From NCBI RefSeq assembly GCF_001368915.1, contig NZ_CSTE01000003.1, positions 186,001-250,000 of the forward strand: a DNA stretch of 64,000 nucleotides, given 5' to 3'. Shown piece after piece: positions 34,762 to 42,977 of the stretch (positions within the stretch are counted from its first letter, which is position 1; each line of letters begins with the position of its first letter). A program made the position numbers and the translations under genes. A model generated the notes under the pieces. It worked only from the letters and a program-made list of their open reading frames with translations, did not search any database and was not told where the DNA came from. The DNA is from Haloferax massiliensis (GTDB lineage: Archaea > Halobacteriota > Halobacteria > Halobacteriales > Haloferacaceae).

Positions 34762-35817
34762 GTGACATACTCTATCTCGATTCTCCCGGGGGACGGTATC
34801 GGCGTCGAGGTCATCGATGCGACGCGGCCGCTCCTCGACGACGCCGCTAACGCGGGCGGATTCGACGTCGAGACGACGCGGTACGACTGGGGGAGCGAAC
34901 GCTACCTCGAAGCGGGGTCGATGATGCCGGACGATGCCATCGAGACGCTCGAACCGTGCGATGCGATTCTCCTCGGTGCCGTCGGACACCCGGAGATTCC
35001 GGACCACGTGACGCTCCGCGGGATGATGCTCCCGATTCGAAAGGCGTTCGACCAGCAGGTCTGTAAGCGCCCCTCGGTGCTCTTCGACGGCGTCGAGAGC
35101 CCGCTCCGCGGATACGACGGGGGCGATATCGACTTCGTCGTCTACCGGGAGAACACCGAAGGCGAGTACGCCGACGCGGGGGGCCACGAGCATCGGGGCT
35201 ATCCGCACGAAGTCGCGGTTCAGACGGCCGTCTACACCCGAAAAGGGACCGAAACGGTCGTCCGTGCGGCGTTCGAGGAGGCCCGGTCGCGCGAGGGCCG
35301 GCTGACGAACGTGACGAAGTCGAACGCACAGGCACACGGGATGGTGTTCTGGGACCGAATCGTCGAGGAGGTCTCGTCCGAGTATCCCGACGTGACCGTC
35401 GAACGCCTGCTCGTCGACGCGGCGTCGATGGACCTCGTCCGACGGCCGGAGGAGTTCGACGTCCTCGTGGCGTCTAACCTCTTCGGCGACATTCTCACGG
35501 ACATCGGAGCCATCGTCAGCGGGAGCATGGGGATGGCCCCCTCGGCGAACATCAACGTCGAGGGGCACTCCCCGTCGATGTTCGAACCGGTCCACGGGAG
35601 CGCCCCGGACATCGCGGGACGGGGAATCGCCAATCCCCTCGCGACGGTCCTCTCGGTTTCGATGCTCTTCGACCACCTCGGCGAGAGCGAGGTCGCCCGT
35701 GACATCCGGCGCGCGGTCGAGTCACAACTCGCCGACGAAACGGCACCGAGAACCCCCGACCTCGGCGGGTCTTCCACCACCGAGACGGTCGTCGAAGACA
35801 TCAGGACGCGCCTCTAA
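34762..35817 (+). CDS. Tartrate/D-malate/isopropylmalate-type decarboxylating dehydrogenase
   Basis: 351 residues, beta-decarboxylating dehydrogenase family. Motifs: ILPGDGIGVEVI, YRENTEGEYADAGG, VTKSNAQAHGMVFWD, ASNLFGDILTDIGAIVSGSMGMAPSANIN (metal-binding Asp residues) and FEPVHGSAPDIAGRGIANPLA (adenine-binding loop). The KSNAQ and YRENTEGEY forms and the sugar-acid context favour tartrate or D-malate over isopropylmalate. Starts with GTG (no ATG near the conserved N-terminus TYSISILPGDG). About 100 nt after the importer ATPase and in the same direction. Confidence 0.88.
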   Translation: MTYSISILPGDGIGVEVIDATRPLLDDAANAGGFDVETTRYDWGSERYLEAGSMMPDDAIETLEPCDAILLGAVGHPEIPDHVTLRGMMLPIRKAFDQQVCKRPSVLFDGVESPLRGYDGGDIDFVVYRENTEGEYADAGGHEHRGYPHEVAVQTAVYTRKGTETVVRAAFEEARSREGRLTNVTKSNAQAHGMVFWDRIVEEVSSEYPDVTVERLLVDAASMDLVRRPEEFDVLVASNLFGDILTDIGAIVSGSMGMAPSANINVEGHSPSMFEPVHGSAPDIAGRGIANPLATVLSVSMLFDHLGESEVARDIRRAVESQLADETAPRTPDLGGSSTTETVVEDIRTRL

Positions 35818-35824
35818 TCGACCG

Positions 35825-36964
35825 ATGCACCGCCTTCGCGGGAACCGAGGTGACGACGCGAGCCAGTTCGCGGCGCGGCTGCGCCGCCTCGACGTGGAGA
35901 CGTTCGCCCGACTGGTGTCCGACCTCTGGGTCGAACGCGGCCGGTCTGTCGCGCGGGATGGGGCCACCATCACTGTCGGCGACGGGAGCACCCCGCGTTC
36001 CCTCGTCGTGACTCACCGGCCCCCGTCGGCGGTCGCCGGCGATGTCGTAGTCACGTCCCGGCTCTCCGACGACCCGAGCGTCGTCGACGCGGCCGAGTTA
36101 CTCGACGTCGTTCGGTACGCGGTCGACAGAGACCGGTCGGCCGAGATACTCGCGGGCTATCTCGGCCCCTCGGCGGACCGCTTTTGCTCGCCCCGATTCG
36201 ATTCCGCCGACGAGTCACGGGGCGTCGACCGGCTGACGACCCTCACGAGCGGTGCAGTCGTCGCAGTCGTGGCGGTGTTCCTCTTCGCGGGCGTCGGTGT
36301 GGTCTTCACTCACGCCGGTCTGACACCGGTTGTGGATTCACCCGCCACCGCGACTGCCGACCAGCGCGAGGGGGAACTAACGACGGCGACGGCGCGACCG
36401 AAGTCCGAAACCGACGCTCAAGGCGGTGAAAACGGAAGCGAGAACGCGCCTGCCGACGTCGAAACAGTCTCGTACTCGGCCATCGGCTGTCCCGCTCCAC
36501 CGAGAAACGTTCGCCCAGCGGAACTCGCCCCGGCCGTCGTGCCGGGGGCGAGCGCCGGTGGACTCGACGGGTGGCGGCAGAGCCCGGCGACGTCCGACCC
36601 GCCGGACGAACCGGACCGACTTCGCGACCCGACTGCGCGGCACGCGGTGACGTACGTGCCACCGTCCGGTCACAGGCTGACGCTCGAAATCAGTCTGTGG
36701 CCGTCGCTGCGAGCCGCGCAGTCGGATGTATCGGCGTTTGCACCGCGCAACGAGACGGTCGTACGGTGGGGTCAGTACACGCTCGTCGTCAGTGGGACCA
36801 CGCCGGACGGCGACCCCCTCGCGAGGGACCGGACGACCGTCTGGTCCCGGCCGCTCCTCTCGGAGGTGCGGTCCCCGTCGGGGAGTCGGCTGGGGTACCG
36901 GTGTCTCGATTCGTTGCTCGACGAATCCGCGCCGTCGACGGCCGCGCCTCCGACCGCCCCGTGA
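35825..36964 (+). CDS. Uncharacterised membrane-anchored protein
   Basis: 379 residues, not recognised. An N-terminal soluble domain (about 1-115, with ETFARLVSDLWVERG, vaguely like the start of Mrr-type nuclease domains; low confidence) is followed by one membrane helix (about 141-163), a low-complexity Thr/Ser/Glu-rich stretch (about 165-210) and a C-terminal globular domain with four scattered cysteine/proline positions. The C-terminal part is probably extracellular. Begins 7 nt after the dehydrogenase but its function looks unrelated to sugar acids. Confidence 0.65.
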   Translation: MHRLRGNRGDDASQFAARLRRLDVETFARLVSDLWVERGRSVARDGATITVGDGSTPRSLVVTHRPPSAVAGDVVVTSRLSDDPSVVDAAELLDVVRYAVDRDRSAEILAGYLGPSADRFCSPRFDSADESRGVDRLTTLTSGAVVAVVAVFLFAGVGVVFTHAGLTPVVDSPATATADQREGELTTATARPKSETDAQGGENGSENAPADVETVSYSAIGCPAPPRNVRPAELAPAVVPGASAGGLDGWRQSPATSDPPDEPDRLRDPTARHAVTYVPPSGHRLTLEISLWPSLRAAQSDVSAFAPRNETVVRWGQYTLVVSGTTPDGDPLARDRTTVWSRPLLSEVRSPSGSRLGYRCLDSLLDESAPSTAAPPTAP

Positions 36965-36998
36965 AAGGTTTATGGTCGATGAAACCAGACGAACGAAC

Positions 36999-37283
36999 AT
37001 GACACACGGACCGGACGCGGTTCACGCTCTCGTCGAGGAGTCGGGCTGGGAGTACCCCGTCTCAGTTCGCCGAGTGGAGCGCGAGCACGCGTTGGCGAAC
37101 GTGCAGGTGGACGCGGACGGGAACTCCATCATGGTCGCGGAGTTACTCGGGAAGGCCGAGGCGGACCGATTCGAGAGTTACGATGACCTCGTCACCAAAC
37201 TCGGACCGGTGTTCGAAGCCGAGAGTAAGCGGCGGAAGGTCGGGCTCTTCGGCCGCATCAAACAGACGTTCCTCGGGGGGTGA
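36999..37283 (+). CDS. Small conserved-looking haloarchaeal protein
   Basis: 94 residues, acidic N-terminal part and a basic tail (ESKRRKVGLFGRIKQTFLGG) that could touch a membrane. Family not recognised. GGTTTATGG (about 36967-36975) is a TATA-like element about 28 nt before this ATG; a second in-frame ATG at 36972 lies on that element and is less likely. It sits between two membrane proteins and may belong with them. Confidence 0.6.
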   Translation: MTHGPDAVHALVEESGWEYPVSVRRVEREHALANVQVDADGNSIMVAELLGKAEADRFESYDDLVTKLGPVFEAESKRRKVGLFGRIKQTFLGG

Positions 37284-37287
37284 CGGC

Positions 37288-38361
37288 ATGAACAAACTCC
37301 GCGCGTTCGTCGTCGTCGGCTGTTTGACGCTCGCTGTCGCCCTCGCCTTCGTCGAACTCCGATACGGCTACGGCCCCGCTTCGAGAGGCGGGTACGTCAC
37401 GGCGCTCGTCGCCGTCGTCCTCCTCCCGGCGGTTCCGGTGGTCGCCGCACACGCGAAGTTCGCGCTTCGACGGCTCGCCGAGTACCGACGAAACGGCTCC
37501 GGACTCAGTTTCGAGCGCGACTCCATCTTCGTCTCGGCGGACACCGTGAGCGACGCCGAGCAGGCGCTCACCGACATCGAAGCGGCCGTCGAAGCGGCGG
37601 ACGAGTACGACGAGTGCCGCCGCGACAGATTCGGAGAGGGGCGCGGCCTCAACGTTCGCCACACCGGATTTCACAACTCGTTCGTTCGCGTCGCCGGCGA
37701 CGGCCGCCTCGTCGTGACGGGGGCGTCGCAGAACACGCACTCGCTGGCGGCGCTCGTCGAACGCGTCGCGTCGCTGACGATGGAACGGACGCGCGCACAC
37801 CCCTTCTTCGCCCGCAAGCCGGTTCGAGGGGCCCCCAGAGCGTTCCTCGGGCTCTTCCTCGTCGTGGTGTTCGTCTTCGGTGCCGGCGGCGTCGTGGGTG
37901 CGGCCTACCCGGCGGACGCCTACAGCGCACCCGAGCGGGCCGTGCTCGTCGGTTACGACGCGCGCGCGGCGGCGACGCCCGGATACGACGCGACGGACGC
38001 CACGCTCGACAAGGCCGCGTTCCTCGTCGACTCGCTCGGCGAGGAGGCGGTCGAAATCGGGTGGGACCGCGACGACGCGGACAAACTCACCACCCACGGG
38101 CGACAGGCGGTCTTCCTCTCCGAGACGGTGTCGGCACAGCTCAGCGCGGCCCGCGAAGACGCGTCGGCGACGAGCGAGCGCGAACGCGTCGCCACGCTCG
38201 AAGCCGACCTGCACGCCGCGGAGTGTCGGGTCGCCGCGCAGATAACCGACCGCGTCGAGTCGGGGAACGTCGAGGGAGACGCGAGCGCGCTCGTCGGTGC
38301 GGGCGAGTCGCTCCGCGCGAGCGCGGCGGATGCGGGGTACGCGTGTTCGACCGAGGCGTGA
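37288..38361 (+). CDS. Uncharacterised multi-pass membrane protein
   Basis: 357 residues, not recognised. Predicted membrane helices at about 6-23, 36-54 and 184-206; a soluble domain of about 120 residues between the second and third, and a C-terminal domain of about 150 residues rich in Ala/Glu/Asp (probably helical, outside). It starts 4 nt after the small protein gene, so the two are very likely co-translated. Confidence 0.65.
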   Translation: MNKLRAFVVVGCLTLAVALAFVELRYGYGPASRGGYVTALVAVVLLPAVPVVAAHAKFALRRLAEYRRNGSGLSFERDSIFVSADTVSDAEQALTDIEAAVEAADEYDECRRDRFGEGRGLNVRHTGFHNSFVRVAGDGRLVVTGASQNTHSLAALVERVASLTMERTRAHPFFARKPVRGAPRAFLGLFLVVVFVFGAGGVVGAAYPADAYSAPERAVLVGYDARAAATPGYDATDATLDKAAFLVDSLGEEAVEIGWDRDDADKLTTHGRQAVFLSETVSAQLSAAREDASATSERERVATLEADLHAAECRVAAQITDRVESGNVEGDASALVGAGESLRASAADAGYACSTEA

Positions 38362-38425
38362 ACCGACCGCTGGAACCCCCCGAGCATTGCGAAGCTATAC
38401 CTGCGCTACCCCCGAGTGTGGTCAC

Positions 38426-39202
38426 ATGGTCGAACACGATGGGTTGAAACGCGCCGGACGGTCGCCGGACCAACTGATTGGCACGTGGGCCGTGATTCCC
38501 CACCCGAGCACCGCGGAGCTGCTCGCCGGCGTCGGATACGACTTCGTCGTCTTGGACGCGGAGCACACGCCGATGTCGTACGAGACGATAGCGGACATGA
38601 TTCGCGCCGTCGACGCGGCACCGGGTGAGACGGAAACCCTCGTCCGGGTGCCGGACGACGCCCCCGCGACGCTGAAACGGACGCTCGACCTCGACCCGAC
38701 CGGCGTCCTCGTTCCGATGGTCGAGACGCCGGAACAGGCCGCGGCGGTCGTCGACGCCAGTCGCTACCCTCCGGCGGGAACGCGGGGACTCGGTCTCGGC
38801 CGCGCGACGGGGTACGGGCGCACGCTCGGCGAGCACGTGGAGGCCGCCGAAGAGACGGTCGTGAGGTACGTTCAACTGGAGTCCGAGCGCGCGGTCGGGA
38901 ACGCCGACGCCATCGCGGCGGTCGACGGAATCGACGGCGTGTTCATCGGACCGGTCGACCTCTCGATGTCGATGGGCTGTTTCGGTGAGTGGGACGACGA
39001 CGACTTCCTCGAAGCGGTCGACCGCACCGTCGCGGCCGCGGCCGACGCCGGAGTGGCGGTCGGAACCCTCGCGACCGACGCCGCCCAGCGGGCGACCCGC
39101 ATCGACTGGGGTGTCGACTATCTGGTCGCCGGCGTCGACGCGCTCCACCTCTCCGACGGGGCCGTCGACGCCCTGGACCACAGCACCACGCTCGGCGACT
39201 GA
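38426..39202 (+). CDS. HpcH/HpaI-family class II aldolase (GarL/RhmA-like)
   Basis: 258 residues. Family motifs: GTWAVIPHPSTAELLAGVGYDFVVLDAEH, LVRVPDD, LVPMVETPEQA, RYPPAGTRG, YVQLESERAVGNADAIAAVDGIDGVFIGPVDLS; the Glu of QLESE and the Asp of GPVDLS bind the divalent metal. These aldolases split 2-keto-3-deoxy aldonates or 5-keto-4-deoxy-glucarate into pyruvate and an aldehyde. Together with the GarR-type reductase (25568-26461) an aldarate route is plausible. The ATG at 38426 gives the normal length. Confidence 0.88.
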   Translation: MVEHDGLKRAGRSPDQLIGTWAVIPHPSTAELLAGVGYDFVVLDAEHTPMSYETIADMIRAVDAAPGETETLVRVPDDAPATLKRTLDLDPTGVLVPMVETPEQAAAVVDASRYPPAGTRGLGLGRATGYGRTLGEHVEAAEETVVRYVQLESERAVGNADAIAAVDGIDGVFIGPVDLSMSMGCFGEWDDDDFLEAVDRTVAAAADAGVAVGTLATDAAQRATRIDWGVDYLVAGVDALHLSDGAVDALDHSTTLGD

Positions 39203-39349
39203 CGCTGCGACGGCGCGCCTGTCGTTCGGTCGCCCCGCACCATCTTTCCGTCCGCCTGCGACGCCGTCGGGTGGCATCCCCGTCGGATTTCGCATCGCCT
39301 ACGATTCGGGTCCGAGCCCGCGGCAACCGAAGGCGGCGAGTGCGCTCCG

Positions 39350-40252
39350 TCAGCGATACGCGGCGACGGTCGGCTCGACGAGCGACGAAATCTCGTCGCG
39401 GGCAGCCTCGTCGACCCCGACGAGCGGGGGTCTGACCTCGTCCGTTTCGAGGACGCCGCGGGCGCGGAGGGCCGCTTTCGTCGCCGGCGCGAACCCGTGT
39501 TCGACGCACTGTTGGAACAGCGGCGCGATGTGTCGCTCGTGGATTCGGCGCGCCTCGGCGACGTCGCCGCGGTCGGCCGCGGTCGCGGCGGCGACGAACG
39601 CTTCGGGGACCACGTTCGAGAGCGCGTTGACGCCCCCGGTCGCGCCCAACACGAGTCCCGGGACGAGGTGGCTGTCGAACCCTTCGAACAGTTGGAACCC
39701 CTCGGGAGTCCGTCGGAGTAGCTCCGAGAAGTAGTTCAAATCGCCGCTCGAATCTTTCAGACCGAGGACCGCGTCGCGCCCGGAGAGTTCGACGACGGCG
39801 TCCGCGTCGAGCGACCGGCCGACACAGGCGGGGATGTTGTAGAGGTACAGCGGGAGCGCCGCATCGTCGGCGACCGCCTCGACGAACGCGACGTCGCCGG
39901 CCGGGTCGTTCGCTCCGTGGAAATACGGAAGCGTGATGAGCGCGGCGTCTGCACCGGCCTCGGCCGCGGCGTCGATTCGGTCGACAGTCGCTTTGACGCT
40001 CGTCGCGGCGGTGCCCGCCATCACCGGCGTGCCGTCGGCCCGCTCGACCGTCGTCGAGAGAACCGCGCGGAACTCGGCGTCGTCGAGACTCGCGAACTCA
40101 CCCGTCGTTCCACAGGGGACGAGTCCATCGACGCCGCCGTCGACGACGTGGTCGACGAGTGTTTCGAGCGCCTCGTGGTCGACCGCGCCACCGTCGAACG
40201 GCGTGACGAGCGGGCAGTGTACACCAGCGAACCGTCGTGCTACGTCTGTCAT
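39350..40252 (-). CDS. DHDPS/NAL-family aldolase (KDG aldolase-like)
   Basis: 300 residues. Class I (Schiff-base) aldolase: GLVPCGTTGEFASL (GTTGE motif), YLYNIPACVG (catalytic Tyr) and LGLKDSSGDLNYF (Schiff-base Lys), GATGGVNALSNVVPE. It cleaves 2-keto-3-deoxy sugar acids such as KDG to pyruvate and glyceraldehyde, or acts on a C5/C6 relative; the housekeeping lysine-pathway enzyme is less likely in this setting. The ATG at 40252 is chosen because upstream residues lack homology and lie in a divergent promoter region shared with the UspA gene. Confidence 0.87.
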   Translation of the reverse strand: MTDVARRFAGVHCPLVTPFDGGAVDHEALETLVDHVVDGGVDGLVPCGTTGEFASLDDAEFRAVLSTTVERADGTPVMAGTAATSVKATVDRIDAAAEAGADAALITLPYFHGANDPAGDVAFVEAVADDAALPLYLYNIPACVGRSLDADAVVELSGRDAVLGLKDSSGDLNYFSELLRRTPEGFQLFEGFDSHLVPGLVLGATGGVNALSNVVPEAFVAAATAADRGDVAEARRIHERHIAPLFQQCVEHGFAPATKAALRARGVLETDEVRPPLVGVDEAARDEISSLVEPTVAAYR

Positions 40253-40344
40253 CGTCTCGTACTCCCGCCGATGCCAGTTATATGTTCTCACGGCTCGGCG
40301 CGAGGCGTCAAGATTTATGTACATATGTGAAAACATGGCACACG

Positions 40345-40773
40345 ATGACGATACTGGCAGCAGTCGATGGAGAGCAGAAACCGGACCGCGTCGTGACGAT
40401 CGGCGAAGACCTCGCGGACGCGTTCGACGACCAACTCGTCGTCGTCAACGTTCTCAACCAGAGAGAGTTCGAGGAGAGAGACGACGTCCACCAGACGGGG
40501 TACACGGTCGAAGACGGTCAGAACGACGCCGAATCGGTGGCACGCTCCGTCGTCAAAGCGACCACTGACCGGCCGGGACAGGTCCAGACGCGCGGCCTCG
40601 TCGGCGAGGTTGTCGACGAACTGCTGGGCGAGACGGAGCGACTCGACGCGTCGTACCTCGTCATCGGCGGGCGAAAGCGTACGGCGGTCGGGAAGGCGCT
40701 GTTCGGAAGTACGACGCAGTCGGTCCTCCTGAGCGCGGACGTCCCCGTCGTCGCGGTCATGGACGAAAAGTGA
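40345..40773 (+). CDS. Universal stress protein (UspA family)
   Basis: 142 residues. Begins MTILAAVDGEQKPDRVV and ends with the UspA ATP-loop pattern VIGGRKRTAVGKALFGSTTQSVLLSADVPVVAV split over residues 107-139. Haloarchaea have many Usp proteins; those beside transport or catabolic genes are thought to bind ATP and sense energy state. It is 19 nt before the second LarA-family gene and probably co-transcribed with it. GATTTATGTAC (about 40311-40321) is an AT-rich promoter element. Confidence 0.88.
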   Translation: MTILAAVDGEQKPDRVVTIGEDLADAFDDQLVVVNVLNQREFEERDDVHQTGYTVEDGQNDAESVARSVVKATTDRPGQVQTRGLVGEVVDELLGETERLDASYLVIGGRKRTAVGKALFGSTTQSVLLSADVPVVAVMDEK

Positions 40774-40792
40774 ACACGGGACTCAGACACAG

Positions 40793-42112
40793 ATGGTTAC
40801 ACTCGACCTCCCCAGCCGAGAGCGACTCGAAGCGGTAAACGACGCCTCGGTAGACGACCTTCCGGCCTTCGCGACCGTCCGCTCGGTTTCGGACCCCCCG
40901 GAGGTAGACGACGTCCGAGCGAGCGCCGTCGAGGCGCTCGACGACATACCGGCGTTCGAGACGCTTCCGTCGGGGTCGTCGGTGGCGATTACGGCCGGAA
41001 GTCGCGGCATTCACGACATGCCGGCCGTCCTCGCGGCGGTGGTCGAGGAACTCCAAAACCGGAACCTCGACCCGTTTATCATGCCCGCGATGGGGAGCCA
41101 CGGCGGCGCGACCGCGGACGGACAGGTCCAGACGTTGGCCTCGCTCGGCGTCACCGAGGCGTCGATGGGCTGTGAAATCCGCTCGTCGATGGCCGTCGAG
41201 CGAGTCGCCGAAGACCCGAACGGCGAGCCGATATACGCGGCGAGAGACGCGCTCGAAGCCGATGCAATCCTCCTCGCGAACCGCGTGAAACTCCACACCG
41301 ACTACCGCGGTCCGATCGAATCCGGGCTCTGTAAGATGGCCGTCGTCGGCCTCGGGAAGCACCGCGGAGCCGAGAACATGCACAACGCCGCAATCGCTCG
41401 CGGGTTCGACGAGGTCATCCCCGAGCGCGCGGAGATACTGCTCGCCGAGACCGATATCGTCGGCGGTATCGCCGTCGTCGAGAACGACCACGAGCGCGCC
41501 GCCTTCATCGAGGGCGTCCCCGCCGAGGGGCTTCCCGAACGGGAGTCTGAACTGCTCGAACGGTCGAAAGAGCTGTTCCCGTCGCTCCCCGTCGACCAGT
41601 TGGACTTCCTGATGGTCGACGAACTGGGAAAGAACATCAGCGGGACGGGGATGGACACGAACGTCGTCGGCCGGGTCTGGTTCCACAACCAACCCGAAGT
41701 GAACTCGCCGGAGATAACGCGCATCTACGTCCGTTCGGTCACGGCGGAGTCGCACGGCAACGCAATCGGCATCGGCCTCGCCGACTACGTCAACCGAAGT
41801 CTCGTCGAAGCGGTCAATTTCGAAGATATGTACGTCAACATCACCACGAGCGGCGAACCCGAACGCTCGAAGATTCCGTTTGTCGTCCCCTGTGATGCGA
41901 CGGCGTTCGTTCTCGCGGCTTCGATGACCGGTGTCCCCGACCTGAGTGAGATGCGCATCGGCCGCATCACCAACACGCTCGAACCGGGGACGATGCTGGC
42001 TTCCGAACCCGTGCTCGAAGACTTAGCGGGACGAGACGACGTCGAAATCGGCGAACGTCGACGCCTCGAATTCGATGCCGACGGCACGCTCGTCTCTGCT
42101 ATCGAGGAGTAG
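40793..42112 (+). CDS. LarA-family (nickel-pincer racemase superfamily) protein, copy 2
   Basis: 439 residues, homologous throughout to the copy at 8032-9384 but clearly diverged. Shared positions: VAITAGSRGIHD, PAMGSHGGATADGQ (His), RVKLHTDYRGPIESGLCKM (His and Lys at the LarA cofactor positions), GGIAVVENDHERAAFIEGVP and SGTGMDTNVVGR. Activity is presumably racemisation or epimerisation of a 2-hydroxyacid. It follows uspA closely rather than lactate genes, so the two copies may differ in substrate. Confidence 0.75.
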   Translation: MVTLDLPSRERLEAVNDASVDDLPAFATVRSVSDPPEVDDVRASAVEALDDIPAFETLPSGSSVAITAGSRGIHDMPAVLAAVVEELQNRNLDPFIMPAMGSHGGATADGQVQTLASLGVTEASMGCEIRSSMAVERVAEDPNGEPIYAARDALEADAILLANRVKLHTDYRGPIESGLCKMAVVGLGKHRGAENMHNAAIARGFDEVIPERAEILLAETDIVGGIAVVENDHERAAFIEGVPAEGLPERESELLERSKELFPSLPVDQLDFLMVDELGKNISGTGMDTNVVGRVWFHNQPEVNSPEITRIYVRSVTAESHGNAIGIGLADYVNRSLVEAVNFEDMYVNITTSGEPERSKIPFVVPCDATAFVLAASMTGVPDLSEMRIGRITNTLEPGTMLASEPVLEDLAGRDDVEIGERRRLEFDADGTLVSAIEE

Positions 42113-42977
42113 TCACGGCGCGGACCGGACCGAGCGAATGGCGGTCGGACCGACTCGGTCGCACGCCGCTTCGAACTATCTCACGAATTGTCAGTTTTCA
42201 CAAATACGTTATATTCTATCACGAGGCGGTTAGAATCTCCGTAATCGCGTTCGCCCGTCGAGCGTAGGTCCGGTTCGCTATTCGAATGAATTGTGCAGGT
42301 GATCTAAAATACTACTGCGTCCGCTTGTGTCCTTTTGCCCCGCGGCACTGGGAACGACCGACTGGAATCCACGGGTCTGAAACCGGGTGTCGACGAAGAT
42401 TCGAACTGAACCGCCGGCTCCGCCGTTTATCAGACACGAGCTTGAATCCCGGACTGTGGCTAATTCGGAAGTCTACTCGTCTCTGGACAATGTCGTCTCT
42501 CACGTCTTTCGTACAGACGCGAGTCGTGGGGACCGGTCCAACCCTCCGAACAGCGCAACGTCGAGAGTCACGGTTCTCCCGCGCTATAGTGTATTGAAAC
42601 CGCATTTCCAACAGACGTTGAATCTGACGGCAGATTCGTCGGCTACGAATCCCTCCGAGTCGAATACGGCGTCTGCGGTGCTTTTGACGTTCAAGACGAG
42701 GTGTGTGACTAAACTATCCGTAGTAACTGTGCGGAGTCGGTGGACACCCCCACGCCGGCCCGCTCGAACACATATGCGAACTAGTATTTTCTCGAATAGT
42801 TAATCTGACGTACTAGACGCGGTAATCCGGACCAGTCAGCATTCGCCTCGGTCCCCATAGAGCCACCCGCAGTTCTCGTCGCTGTGCCCCGACGCGTCGG
42901 GTCAGTTGCAACGCCCAGTTACAACCGCGCTGTCTGACTCGCGCAGAAGGCGGGGACGAACCGACCGTTCGCGGCAC
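42113..42977. other. Long intergenic stretch, possible decayed sequence
   Basis: About 865 bases of lower GC than the neighbours, between two convergent transcription units. No intact gene. On the minus strand around 42590-42705 a short frame ends in VRFNVCWKCGFNTL and a stop; it has no start codon and could be the tail of a decayed small protein. The two flanking genes point towards each other, so no promoter is needed here. AT-rich patches at about 42190-42220 and 42785-42815 may hold terminators. Confidence 0.4.

Noticed and set aside
34762-35817. Annotation as leucine-pathway 3-isopropylmalate dehydrogenase
   Set aside because: No leuC/leuD or leuA neighbours; placement behind the importer and within sugar-acid genes favours tartrate or malate-type substrates.
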